A DNA stretch of 64,000 bases from JANXQG01 sp963775975. GTDB lineage: Bacteria > Planctomycetota > Planctomycetia > Pirellulales > Thermoguttaceae. The stretch covers positions 248,001 through 312,000 of the forward strand of contig CAVZKX010000003.1 of the NCBI GenBank assembly GCA_963775975.1, read 5' to 3'. The first letter of the stretch is position 1. Every line of letters starts with the position of its first letter. Below the pieces are notes generated by a model. The model ran no database searches and had not been told where the DNA came from. It saw only the letters and a program-made list of their open reading frames with translations. The position numbers and the translations under genes are program-made. Below, piece by piece: positions 37,669 to 46,104 of the stretch.

Positions 37669-37686
37669 ATAAAACGCCAGTCTTTC

Positions 37687-38712
37687 CTACGACATCTGCC
37701 ACATGGCCATTTTCACCATGTCGCCGAAGTGGCGGTTCGCCTCCAGGACGGCGGCGGGCTCGAAGCCGCAGTGCATCAGGCAGTTCTCGCAGCGGGGATC
37801 GTTGCCGGGCCCGTACTTCGACCAGTCGGTGGCCGCTACCAGTTCAGCATAGGACTTGTAATGCGCGTCGCCCAAGCAAGTAGCACGGCCCGCGCCAGCC
37901 GCCGACGTTCCGCGTGGGGTTCGCCCAGGCGGCGCAGTCCAGGTTCGCGCTCGCCGCAGAGGAAGTCGAGATAGATCGGCGTGGCCGTCAGCCGGAACCG
38001 CTTGAGCATCGGTTTGGCGGCGCTGAACTTGGCATGTACGTCGTCGCGGGTCATGAAGAGCCGCTCCGCGCCGTCGGGGTTGGTCTTGTTGACCGCGTCG
38101 TAGGCATAGGCCGGCGCGATCATGAATCCGTGGACGCCGAGCTCGGAAAGGTACTCCCACAGTACGCCGATCTCGTTCATGTCGGTCTCTTTGTAGACCG
38201 TGGTGTTCGTCGTGACTTGGAAGCCGGCGGCTTCAGCGCCGCCTTGACGCCCGCAATCGCCGCGGTAGAAGCAGCCTTTTCGCTCGACCATAAGATCGTG
38301 CGTCTCCTCCATGCCGTCGAGGTGGACGTTGAAGAAGAACCGCGACGTGGGCCGGAAGCCGGGCAGCTTCTTTTCCAGCATCATGGCGTTGGTGCAGACG
38401 TAGACGTGCTTCTTCCGCTCGATCAGCCCGGCGACGAGTTCCTCGATGCCCTTGTAGATCAGCGGTTCGCCGCCGCAGACGCTGACGATCGGGGCGCCGC
38501 ATTCGTCGGCCGAGGCAAGGCAGTCCTCGACGGAGAGCTTGTCGCGGATCGTGAGCGCATACTCGCGAATCCGCCCGCAGCCGGTGCAGGTGAGGTTGCA
38601 GGCGTGCAGCGGTTCGAGCATGAGCACGAGCGGGAAGCGCTCGGCGGCCCTTGATTTTCTGCTTCACCAGGTAGCCGGTCAGCGAGGTCGTCAGCGAGAG
38701 TGGGAAACGCAT
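37687..38712 (-). CDS. hpnH: HpnH-like hopanoid radical SAM protein, multiply frameshifted
   Basis: Pieces in different frames assemble into a normal HpnH of about 340 residues. The start MRFPLSLTTSLTGYLVKQK is at 38712. An extra C near 38650 moves the sense to the frame with the cluster motif CNLTCTGCG (CxxxCxxC) and CGGEPLIYKGIEEL. Two compensating indels around 38235-38270 replace a short stretch. Extra bases near 37945 and 37880 lead to the ending DPRCENCLMHCGFEPAAVLE. HpnH joins a 5'-deoxyadenosyl group to diploptene, the first step towards extended hopanoids. The squalene-hopene cyclase gene lies just upstream on the same strand. The many one-base indels look like consensus error, since the conserved parts all survive. 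Confidence 0.85.
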
Positions 38713-38732
38713 GGGTCCATCCTTGTTGTGAT

Positions 38733-38809
38733 GTACGTCAGGCTTTCCAGCCTGACTTGGTAGTTGCGGGCTGGCTAGACTGTCGTCACGGCTGGAAAGC
38801 CTGACGTAC
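38733..38809. repeat. Repeat family D, overlapping the end of the squalene-hopene cyclase gene
   Basis: Arms GTACGTCAGGCTTTCCAGCC and GGCTGGAAAGCCTGACGTAC are separated by about 37 bases. The outer 24 bases supply the last codons (VRQAFQP) and the stop of the cyclase gene. Confidence 0.88.
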
Positions 38810-40890
38810 GTTTGCCCATTGAGCCAACGCCATGAGCGGGAAATAAATGGGATAGTAATGATAGCGGAGGTAGAAAACGCAGGGAAAGCCGGTGCCGGTG
38901 AACTCGCTTTCGCTCCAGCGCGCCGTCGTCGCTCTGCGTCTCGACGAGGTAGCGAATGCCGCGGCGCACGGCCGGATGATCGGCCCGGCCGGCGGCAATC
39001 AGGCCCAGCACGGCCCAGGCAGTTTGCGACGCGGTGACCGCGCCCTGGCCGCGGAGTTCGGGATGTTCGTAGCTTTGCGGCGATTCGCCCCAGCCGCCGC
39101 ACGCCTGCTGATGGGCAAGCAACCATCTTGCGCCGGCCACGATCGCCGGATCGTCGTGCGGGACGCCCACGGCGATCAGCCCGGTGAGGGCCTGCCAGGT
39201 GCCATAGATATAGTTAACGCCCCAGCGACCGAACCAACTGCCGTCGGACTCCTGGTTGTTGCGAACGAATTGAACAGCCCGATCGACGTGCGGATCGCCA
39301 AGGCGGCGGCCGAGCTTGCCAAGGGCTTCCAGCACGCGGCCGCAGAGGTCGGCCGTGCTGGGATCGATCATGGCGTTGTGATCGGCGAAGGGCACGTAGC
39401 AGAGGAAGTGGCGGTCGTTGTCGCGATCGAACGCGCCCCAGCCGCCGTCGCGGTTCTGCATGGCGAGCATCCATCGGAGCCCGCGGTCGATGGCGGGCAT
39501 AGTCGGTGTGAGCGACGATGGGTTGGAGGCAAGAGGGGGAGAGGGGGAGAAGGGGAGAACGGGAGATTCGTGGTAATCAAACAGCGTCTGCAGCGCCATG
39601 AGCGACATCGCCGTGTCGTCAACGTCGGGATAGAACTCGTTGGCGTACTCGAAATACCAGCCGCCGGGCGTGGCGTCGACGGTTTCCGCCCAATCGCCGC
39701 GATCGGTCGTCTGCCTGCTGCGCAGCCACTCGGCGGCTCGGACGATCGCCGGCTCGTCGGCCGGCACACCGGCAAGCGCAAGTGCTCGCATCGTAAGGCC
39801 GGTATCCCACACCGGCGACAAGCAGGGCTGTATCCGTGTCGTGCCTTCGCGAGCGTCGTCCAACGAAAGCCGCTTCAATTGCTTCATGCATTCGAGGACT
39901 TCGGGGCTCTCGTCACCATAGCCTAATGCCTTCAGCGCCACCACGCTGAAGATGACCGGAGGAAAAATCGCGCCGAGGCCGTCGCTCTTATGAAATCGGG
40001 CCAGAATCCATTGCCGCGCGGCCTCGACCGCCTTCTTCCGCCACGGCATCCAGCCTTTCCGCTGGCCGAACTTGAGCACTTGATTGATAACGCGGAAGAA
40101 ATGGTCCCAGCTCAACCAGCCAGTTCCGCCTGGCAGCCCCGGACAGCGGAGCGGCGGCCAATGCTCCGGCTCGCGAAAGAACAGTTCGTGGATGCCGCGC
40201 TCCGGCTCGATCTGGCCGCACCGGCTCCAGCGCGGCCACGATGGAAAGCGGCACGACGATCGTCCGCGACCAGGCGCTGATCGCATAGAGATTCACCGGG
40301 AACCACTTCGGCAAGAGCACCATCTCCGGCGGCACGGCGGGGCAATGCTCGTAGGCGATTTGACCGAGCAGCGCCAAATAGAACCGTGTAAAACTATTGA
40401 CGGCATCGGCCCCGCCGTGGGCACGGATTGCCTCCCGCGCTCGGACCATGAAGTCGGCTTCTGGATCATGGCCCGTGAGCTTGAGCGCAAAATAGGCCTT
40501 CACGCTGCCGCTGATATCGAGTTCGCCGCCGGGAAACTTCGCCCAGCCGCCGCCGGGCAGTTGCTTGCCGACTAGATAGGCGGCCGCCCTGCGTGCGATC
40601 GTCGTATGCTCGCGGCGGAGGAAGGCGAGCATGAGGATCGTCTCGCTCTCCAGAATCGTGTCGCCTTCCAACTCGGCGCACCACGAGCCGTCATCTTGCT
40701 GGCGATCTAGCAACCACTGGCGGGTGCGGGCAATGGCGTCATGCACATCCGAGGTGTCGACTGACGCCGTCGCTTTATCGCTCTCCGCATGAAGCGGATG
40801 GCGCGAATAAAATTGGTCAGAAAAATCAGAGGCGATCGACCCCGTAGCTCGTTTTGTCCGTTCCGGACGCACGTCATAGCTGGCACTCAT
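38786..40890 (-). CDS. shc: Squalene-hopene cyclase, frameshifted
   Basis: A terpene cyclase of about 700 residues that closes squalene to hopene. The first frame starts MSASYDVRPERTKRATG at 40890 and runs to about 40220, where an extra C precedes the continuation QIEPERGIHELFFREPEHW. The catalytic acid motif DVDD is in FYPDVDDTAMSLMAL, and QW repeats include QNRDGGWGAFD, QESDGSWFGRWG and QACGGWGES. Near 38910 another extra C moves the sense to the frame ending WANVRQAFQP. A segment read as PVLPFSPSPPLASNP near 39550 is an in-frame repeat of family K. Upstream partner of hpnH in hopanoid synthesis. Confidence 0.92.
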
Positions 40891-41084
40891 TCAATCTTCT
40901 CCGGACAATCCAGTTTCACATCCGTGGGTGCCGAGCAATCCTCTCCCGGCCGCCGCTGGTACTTTGCCATGTTGCTAAAGATTATGAGATTATTGCCGGA
41001 ATTACAAGATCGACCAGGGCTATCTCGCCAGGAGTTCTTAGCCATTTTGCGCAGCTTCACAACTGGCGGCACAAGATAGGCCAA
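40887..41084 (-). CDS. Possible small ORF overlapping the cyclase start
   Basis: A 65-codon frame (MAYLVPPVVKLRKMAKNSW) ends in TGA that overlaps the cyclase ATG in an ATGA arrangement. No known family. The overlap suggests translational coupling or a leader peptide, but the composition is not strongly protein-like, so it may be chance. Confidence 0.25.
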   Translation of the reverse strand: MAYLVPPVVKLRKMAKNSWRDSPGRSCNSGNNLIIFSNMAKYQRRPGEDCSAPTDVKLDCPEKIE

Positions 41085-41121
41085 AGTTATCGATCATTGG
41101 ATCGGGGCAAGATGCTAGCAT

Positions 41122-42540
41122 TTACGCGGCGTCGTGCCGGCCCGCAACCGAGCGGCTTTCGGCCGGGTGACCTAACGGCCGAAGCAATTGAAAGGTCCGT
41201 TCGGTAGCGCCAAGTTGGTCGCGGACCAGGCTAGCTGCGCGCTGGCCGTGTGCCTGAGCCGCGGCAGGATTCAGAAGGCAGTCGCGGACGAAGGCAAGTA
41301 GCTCCTCTTGATTGGCAACGACGATGGCCGCGTCACGATCTAAGAGCGCGGTCACGATGTCGCGGAAGTTGCGTGCGTTCGGCCCGAAGGATACTGCCGC
41401 GCCGTAGGCGGCCGGCTCGATCATATTCTGCCCGCCGCGATTGCCCAGGCTGCCGCCGACGAAGGCGATTTGGGCCGTTCCCCACCATGCGCCGAGTTCG
41501 CCGATGGCGTCCACGAGAAGGACGCGAGGCTGTGGCGGGGAAAGAAGGGGAGAAAGGGAGAAAGAGAGAGGGGGAGACGCCGCTGCTCTCGCTTTCTCCC
41601 TTTCTCGCTTTCTCCCTTTCTCCCGCGATTGATGTTCTTCGCTCGACGATTCCAACTCCGTCCGCCGCTGCCAGGCGACGCCCGATGCGTCCAACATCCG
41701 TGCGACCGATTCAAACCGTTCGGGATGCCTGGGCACAATGATCAGCCGCAGGAGTGGCCAATCGGAACTCAGTCGGCGAAAAACGTCGAGGGCGATCGAT
41801 TCTTCGGGTTCCTGCGTGCTGCCTGCTAGAAAGACGATGTCGCCGGATTCAATCCCGGCCAACGCCGCCAAGCGACGGGTCGCCGGATTTTCGCGGTCGG
41901 TCTGCGCACCGTCGTATTTCATTGAACCGGTGACATGCACCGCTTCGGGCCGTGCGCCTAGTGCGCGAAAACGCTCGGCATAGGTTTCATCCTGAACTGC
42001 CACAACGTCGACTTGCGACAGCATTCGCGAGACGAACCCACGAATGCGTCGGTAGCCTTGAAAACTGTGCTCGCTCAAGCGGCCGTTTACCATCGCGATC
42101 CGCGCACCGTGCCGCCGCGCCGCCCAAACGAAATTCGGCCAGAGTTCCAGCTCAGCCAGCACGAGCACGTCCGGCCTGATCCGACGCATGGCCGCGTCGA
42201 CGGCCCAAGTGAAGTCAAGTGGACAATAAAAGACGGTATGGCCGGCGTATTTCTTCTTCGCCAGGGCCATGCCGGCGCGGGTGGTTGTAGATATAACACA
42301 TTCCCAATCAGGCCGTTCGTGCTCGATCATGCGGAGCAGCGGCGCAAGCAGACTGACCTCGCCGACGCTAACCGCGTGCAGCCAGAAGCATTTCTTGGTA
42401 GACGTTCGTCGCGGAACCAGGCCGAAGACTTTTTCCGCGTACCCCTCGCGATACTTGCCCTTGCGCACGGCCGACCAGAGCAACCAAGGGGAGGCTGCGA
42501 CCAGCAGGAACAGATAGAGGAGATTCAGAAGATAAGGCAC
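41122..42540 (-). CDS. waaA: 3-deoxy-D-manno-octulosonic acid (Kdo) transferase
   Basis: WaaA/KdtA moves Kdo from CMP-Kdo to lipid A precursors at the inner membrane. The N-terminus (PYLLNLLYLFLLVAASPWLL) is the usual membrane anchor. The Kdo transferase domain has WLHAVSVGEVSLLAPLL, where the Glu is catalytic, VLVLAELELWPNFVW, and later FVGGSLGNRGGQNMIEPA, which binds the nucleotide sugar. A GTG at 42540 with GAGGA 7 bases upstream is chosen, because the family starts just there. The insert at about residues 304-335 (SREKGRKREREKARAAA and onward) is repeat K read in frame. Presence implies a lipid A outer membrane. Confidence 0.9.
   Translation of the reverse strand: MPYLLNLLYLFLLVAASPWLLWSAVRKGKYREGYAEKVFGLVPRRTSTKKCFWLHAVSVGEVSLLAPLLRMIEHERPDWECVISTTTRAGMALAKKKYAGHTVFYCPLDFTWAVDAAMRRIRPDVLVLAELELWPNFVWAARRHGARIAMVNGRLSEHSFQGYRRIRGFVSRMLSQVDVVAVQDETYAERFRALGARPEAVHVTGSMKYDGAQTDRENPATRRLAALAGIESGDIVFLAGSTQEPEESIALDVFRRLSSDWPLLRLIIVPRHPERFESVARMLDASGVAWQRRTELESSSEEHQSREKGRKREREKARAAASPPLSFSLSPLLSPPQPRVLLVDAIGELGAWWGTAQIAFVGGSLGNRGGQNMIEPAAYGAAVSFGPNARNFRDIVTALLDRDAAIVVANQEELLAFVRDCLLNPAAAQAHGQRAASLVRDQLGATERTFQLLRPLGHPAESRSVAGRHDAA
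41538..41632. repeat. Repeat family K (GGGGAGAAAGGGAGAAAG type), in frame in waaA
   Basis: A purine-rich arm (GGGGAGAAAGGGAGAAAGAG) and a pyrimidine-rich arm (CTTTCTCCCTTTCTCGCTTT) form an imperfect inverted repeat. It encodes a charged and then Ser/Pro-rich insert in the Kdo transferase, between the two Rossmann domains. A related copy lies at 43525-43612, and a half copy lies in the cyclase gene near 39528-39571. Confidence 0.85.
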
Positions 42541-42628
42541 GAGGGAATCCTCGAGTTTTTCCAACGCGAGTTTATTGACACTTAATTTTACCATCAACAC
42601 GGCGTCATCTATTCTTGCACTCGCAAGT

Positions 42629-43639
42629 TCAGTGCGCCTTCCGAACCACCAGCCGAATATCGTTCATCCAGTTGAAATTCCAGGCACACATCGCGACCCG
42701 CATCACGGCGAGCTTCAAGGGAAACAACGGCCCCGCGCGGCCCGCACGGCGGCGACAGTCGGCATAATGCGGCACCGAGGCATAGCCGCGATAGCACGAG
42801 AGAATTTCGAACGGACCAAGTTGCCGAAGAATCCGCAAAAGCGAGAAATAGGAGAGATAGTAGTGCAGCCCGACTTGCTCGAAGCCAAAACCCGGTTCGC
42901 GCGTCGGCACGTCGCGGCCAAGCCAGCGGGCGAGCCGCGTCTTGATCGGCCGCGGCAGCCAGTGGACGAAATAAAGTCCCGTATCGTGCTGATCGCATAA
43001 GGCAAGCTGATTCGGCGTGTCGATCCAGAGCAGACCGCCAGGCCGGCAAAGACGCCACATTTCTCCCAACAGCGCCGGCTGGCGATGGGGCGGCAGATGC
43101 TCAAGCACCTGCGAACAACTGACGAGGTCAAATTGCTCGGTAGCAAGCGAAGTTGTAGCGGCGTCCGCCGCGAGCGTGCGGATCGACGTGCCATATCGGC
43201 CGGCCAACTCCTCCGAAAGCGCGAGGGCCTCGGCATCCAGATCGACGGCCGTGACCTCCGCGCCGCATAACGCGTAGGCAATCGCCTCGGCGCCGAGCCA
43301 ACTGCCCAGCACCAGCACTTTTCGTCCGATGGCTGGCATCCAATAGCCGATTTGCCCCACGAGCCGCAGTTCCTGCGCGACTGCGCGGCGATGCTTCGCC
43401 CATTGCCGCTCGAAATCGAAAGCCCAGTATCCGGACGCCGCCGCGAACTGTTGCCCACGGGCGAAGTAGTCGCGAAGCCGATCCTTCCAATCGCGCGTGT
43501 AGATGGCGTCGAGGCCGGTTTGTGAAGAGAAGGGGAGAAGGGAAGAAGGGGAGAAAGGGAGACAAGGGCGTTCTCCCCTTCTCCCTTTCTCCCTTTCTCC
43601 CCTTCTATTTGAGGTAACCGCAGCCTGCTCAGTGCTCAT
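42629..43639 (-). CDS. Class I SAM-dependent methyltransferase
   Basis: A 336-residue protein. After a repeat-derived N-terminus (residues 10-41, RRGEREKGRRGERPCLPFSP) comes a methyltransferase domain with KVLVLGSWLGAEAIAYAL (SAM motif I, about 108-125), TAVDLDAEALALSEEL, DLVSCSQVLEHLPPHRQPAL and RPGGLLWIDTPN. This matches the Methyltransf_11 class, often used for small molecules or glycans. It overlaps the upstream PAP2 gene by 11 bases and precedes waaA, so it probably modifies an envelope glycan or lipid. The ATG at 43639 is the only start before the repeat; a real start inside or after the repeat is possible. Confidence 0.75.
   Translation of the reverse strand: MSTEQAAVTSNRRGEREKGRRGERPCLPFSPSSLLPFSSQTGLDAIYTRDWKDRLRDYFARGQQFAAASGYWAFDFERQWAKHRRAVAQELRLVGQIGYWMPAIGRKVLVLGSWLGAEAIAYALCGAEVTAVDLDAEALALSEELAGRYGTSIRTLAADAATTSLATEQFDLVSCSQVLEHLPPHRQPALLGEMWRLCRPGGLLWIDTPNQLALCDQHDTGLYFVHWLPRPIKTRLARWLGRDVPTREPGFGFEQVGLHYYLSYFSLLRILRQLGPFEILSCYRGYASVPHYADCRRRAGRAGPLFPLKLAVMRVAMCAWNFNWMNDIRLVVRKAH
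43525..43612. repeat. Repeat family K, in frame at the start of the methyltransferase gene
   Basis: Purine arm GAGAAGGGGAGAAGGGAAGA and pyrimidine arm TTCTCCCCTTCTCCCTTTCT. It encodes most of residues 10-38 of the methyltransferase. The copy at 41538 is similar. Confidence 0.85.
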
Positions 43640-44756
43640 ACACCACCCCCACGCCCGTCATCTCCGGCGTTATCAGCGGAGTCACCACCATCGGGCCCTT
43701 CTGGCTCTCGGTCATATTGACCGACTCGCACGCCAGGTACGCCATCCACCAGCCAAGCCAGACCTGTGAGAGGTAATGAACGTTGTCGTTGATTCGCGTC
43801 ATGCCGGTCCACGGCGAGCAGGCATAGAAGAAGCACTTGGCGAGCGGATCGTCGGTCATGCCGGCCAAGGTGAGGAAGGGCACCGCGCCCATGAAGGCGT
43901 GGCCGCTGGCGCCGTGCGAGCTGTGAAACGGCCGCCAATACGATTGATCGGCGTAATCGGAAGGCCTCCCGCCGCCGGTCAGGTATTGAACGGCGAGCAG
44001 AGGCGGCGCTCCCACCAATAGTGCCCGCGAGGCGCGGTCGCCGAACTGGCCTACAAGCGACATGCCCGGCACGTCGTCGAAGTATTCGCCGATGAACTTC
44101 GCGGAGACGTAGACGGGAATCGTGTAGTAGCCGTCGCCCAGCGGGCGGAAGAAGTCGGCGGCGCGATTGGTGTCGCCGGAGCGAATATGCGATTGATACC
44201 AGTTGGCGAAGTTGGCGTCGAGATTTGTGTTGGCAAAGACGGCTGCGGGCGCGAGGACCGCCGCGAACTGCACGGCCGTCGAGCGGCTGTAGTAGTTGCC
44301 GTAGTCGTGCCAAACGTCGTCGCAGGTCGAGGCAATAATGTCTCGGAACCGCCCATGAAAACTGCCGTCGGCCGGCGCGTCGCTCGTCGCAGGCGGCCGC
44401 GAGCCGTTGTCGGCCGCATTGCCGGGACGCGGCAGACCTTCGTCGCCGTTGATCGCCAAGGCTTGATCGGGCGCGCGAGGCGGCAAGATGTTACAGTCGG
44501 TAGGAACAAACCGATCGTCGTCGGCAGAAACCGTCGCGCGATCATCCGCGGCGATGCGATAGACCGTGGCGGTTCGGGCGGAGGTGTCGTCTGTGGCAGA
44601 TGCAGACGTAGCAAGCGGCCGAGCGACCGCAAATGAGTCGAGTCCCGTCGCCGGCGTTTCCAATTGTCGGCAACCGGACGCACATGTCACGGTTGCAAGC
44701 AAGAAAACGGCGATCCTTGCGCAAGCGGAAGTGGCGGCGTTGCGGACTGCCTGCAC
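43629..44756 (-). CDS. PAP2 family membrane-associated phosphatase
   Basis: A 375-residue protein with an N-terminal hydrophobic segment ending in TCASGCRQL, a likely but imperfect lipobox, so it may be an exported lipoprotein. The PAP2 active-site motifs are visible in order: GGGRPSD near residue 261, HSSHGASGHAFMGAVPF near 279 and SPWTGMTRINDNVHYLSQV near 318. The Arg, Ser-Gly-His and Arg/His residues match a vanadium haloperoxidase-type phosphatase. Family members dephosphorylate lipid phosphates such as undecaprenyl pyrophosphate. GTG start at 44756, with GGGGA about 6 bases upstream. It heads the group PAP2, methyltransferase, waaA. Confidence 0.82.
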   Translation of the reverse strand: MQAVRNAATSACARIAVFLLATVTCASGCRQLETPATGLDSFAVARPLATSASATDDTSARTATVYRIAADDRATVSADDDRFVPTDCNILPPRAPDQALAINGDEGLPRPGNAADNGSRPPATSDAPADGSFHGRFRDIIASTCDDVWHDYGNYYSRSTAVQFAAVLAPAAVFANTNLDANFANWYQSHIRSGDTNRAADFFRPLGDGYYTIPVYVSAKFIGEYFDDVPGMSLVGQFGDRASRALLVGAPPLLAVQYLTGGGRPSDYADQSYWRPFHSSHGASGHAFMGAVPFLTLAGMTDDPLAKCFFYACSPWTGMTRINDNVHYLSQVWLGWWMAYLACESVNMTESQKGPMVVTPLITPEMTGVGVVYEH

Positions 44757-44838
44757 GAGATTCCCCGATGGATGCCATGACGTGCCCCTCGGGATGTTAT
44801 AAAAATCAGGCTATCTAAGCAAGATCAACCCGAAGCAG

Positions 44839-46026
44839 CTATTTCTCAAATATGTCCTTTTCTTCGTTCTTCGGTGGCGGCTTTTTTTCCGCTCCGTCGG
44901 CTTTTTTCTCGTCCGGCTTAGCTTCATCGGGTTTTGGCTGCGGTGCGGGGTCTGGTTTCGCGTTGGGAATGTCCATGACCGGATCTTTGTCGTCTTTAGG
45001 ACGATCCTTGTTCGCTGCCGGCTTGTCGGCGAAAGGATCGGGGACAGACTTATCATCGGGGGCGGGCTTTGCATCCCCTGCCGGATTCGGCTCGCTCGGT
45101 TCCGGCTTGGCCTTGCCGGCAGGGCGGCGCGGAGTTTCAGTGCTCTTAGCGGCCGGCCGCGGCCGATGCGAACGGCCCGCTTTTTCGCCAAGCGGATTGG
45201 CGAGAGTTATGACCACCGAGTCGGTGTGTTGGCAAACGCCCGGCTGGATGTAATAGCCTTTGGCCGATACGGTGTCGCCCGGCCTGCCGATGGAAAGATC
45301 GGAAAGATCAAGCGCAATCTCGGCCTCGGGCGAAAGCTCCGCGGAAATCTTTAGCTTGAAATAGCGGTTCGGTGCGCTGACGGTAAGCTTGCGGTTGTGG
45401 TAGCTGACAATTTGGGCACAGACTTCATACGAGGCGACCTCCGGGACGGAAACAGCGGGGTTCTTGCCGGAGCGGCCGCTGCCGCGCTTTGGCTTCGAGC
45501 CGGCCGCCGAATCATCGCCCGTGCCGGGAATCGTATCGGGGGTCGGTCCTGGATCGGCCTGCTGCGGCCGACCTTGGCCGGGTCCCGGCGCCGGGTTCGG
45601 CCGCATATTGGGAATAATCATAGGGCCGCCGGCGGCGTCTTCGTTGTTGCCATCTGCTCCATCCTTGGCCAGTTCCACGCCCAGCGTACGGCTGGCGACC
45701 CCCGGAGTCGGCGTGAAGATCGTGATCTTGTCGAGCTTGTCTTGCGCTTTGCCGGTCTTCTTGTCGATGGAGGCAATAAAGCGGACGGCGACCCGCGGCG
45801 CGAGCGTTTCCGGCACGGCGGTGCCCTTGACCTTGATGCGGGTGGTGTTGCTGAGGGCCACCGTCCAGTTCTTGCCGTCACCTGCCTTGACTATGACATT
45901 TCGCGGCCCGGCCTGAACAAGCTCGCCAGTGACATTCACCGGATTTAGGGTAATTATTCTCTGCCCGGCCGCGGTCAGCGCAAAGCCGAGAATGAGGCAC
46001 AGGAACAAGGGCAGGCGAATAGTCAT
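44839..46026 (-). CDS. Secreted protein with two beta domains and a proline/lysine-rich tail
   Basis: A 395-residue protein that begins with a signal peptide (MTIRLPLFLCLILGFALTAAG). A first beta domain (about residues 25-110) contains VIVKAGDGKNWTVALSNTTR. After a Pro/Gly-rich linker, a second (about 200-275) contains KLTVSAPNRYFKLKISAELS. The last 120 residues are Lys/Asp/Pro repeats (DKPAANKDRPKDDKDPVMD). It is probably periplasmic or surface-attached. No enzyme motif recognised. The ATG at 46026 follows AGGAGG. Repeat family B lies immediately upstream, between this gene and the zinc-ribbon protease gene. Confidence 0.7.
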   Translation of the reverse strand: MTIRLPLFLCLILGFALTAAGQRIITLNPVNVTGELVQAGPRNVIVKAGDGKNWTVALSNTTRIKVKGTAVPETLAPRVAVRFIASIDKKTGKAQDKLDKITIFTPTPGVASRTLGVELAKDGADGNNEDAAGGPMIIPNMRPNPAPGPGQGRPQQADPGPTPDTIPGTGDDSAAGSKPKRGSGRSGKNPAVSVPEVASYEVCAQIVSYHNRKLTVSAPNRYFKLKISAELSPEAEIALDLSDLSIGRPGDTVSAKGYYIQPGVCQHTDSVVITLANPLGEKAGRSHRPRPAAKSTETPRRPAGKAKPEPSEPNPAGDAKPAPDDKSVPDPFADKPAANKDRPKDDKDPVMDIPNAKPDPAPQPKPDEAKPDEKKADGAEKKPPPKNEEKDIFEK

Positions 46027-46039
46027 GGCAAGTCCTCCT

Positions 46040-46104
46040 ATTGTATCCGGCGCACTCCATGTGCCGCTGGTCATCGGCACACGGAGTGTCCCGGATACAT
46101 TGTT
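46040..46104. repeat. Repeat family B copy, upstream of a gene
   Basis: TGTATCCGGCGCACTCCATG and CACACGGAGTGTCCCGGATACA arms, like the in-frame copy at 474-532. It starts about 14 bases upstream of the 46026 start codon and reaches the end of the protease gene. Confidence 0.82.
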
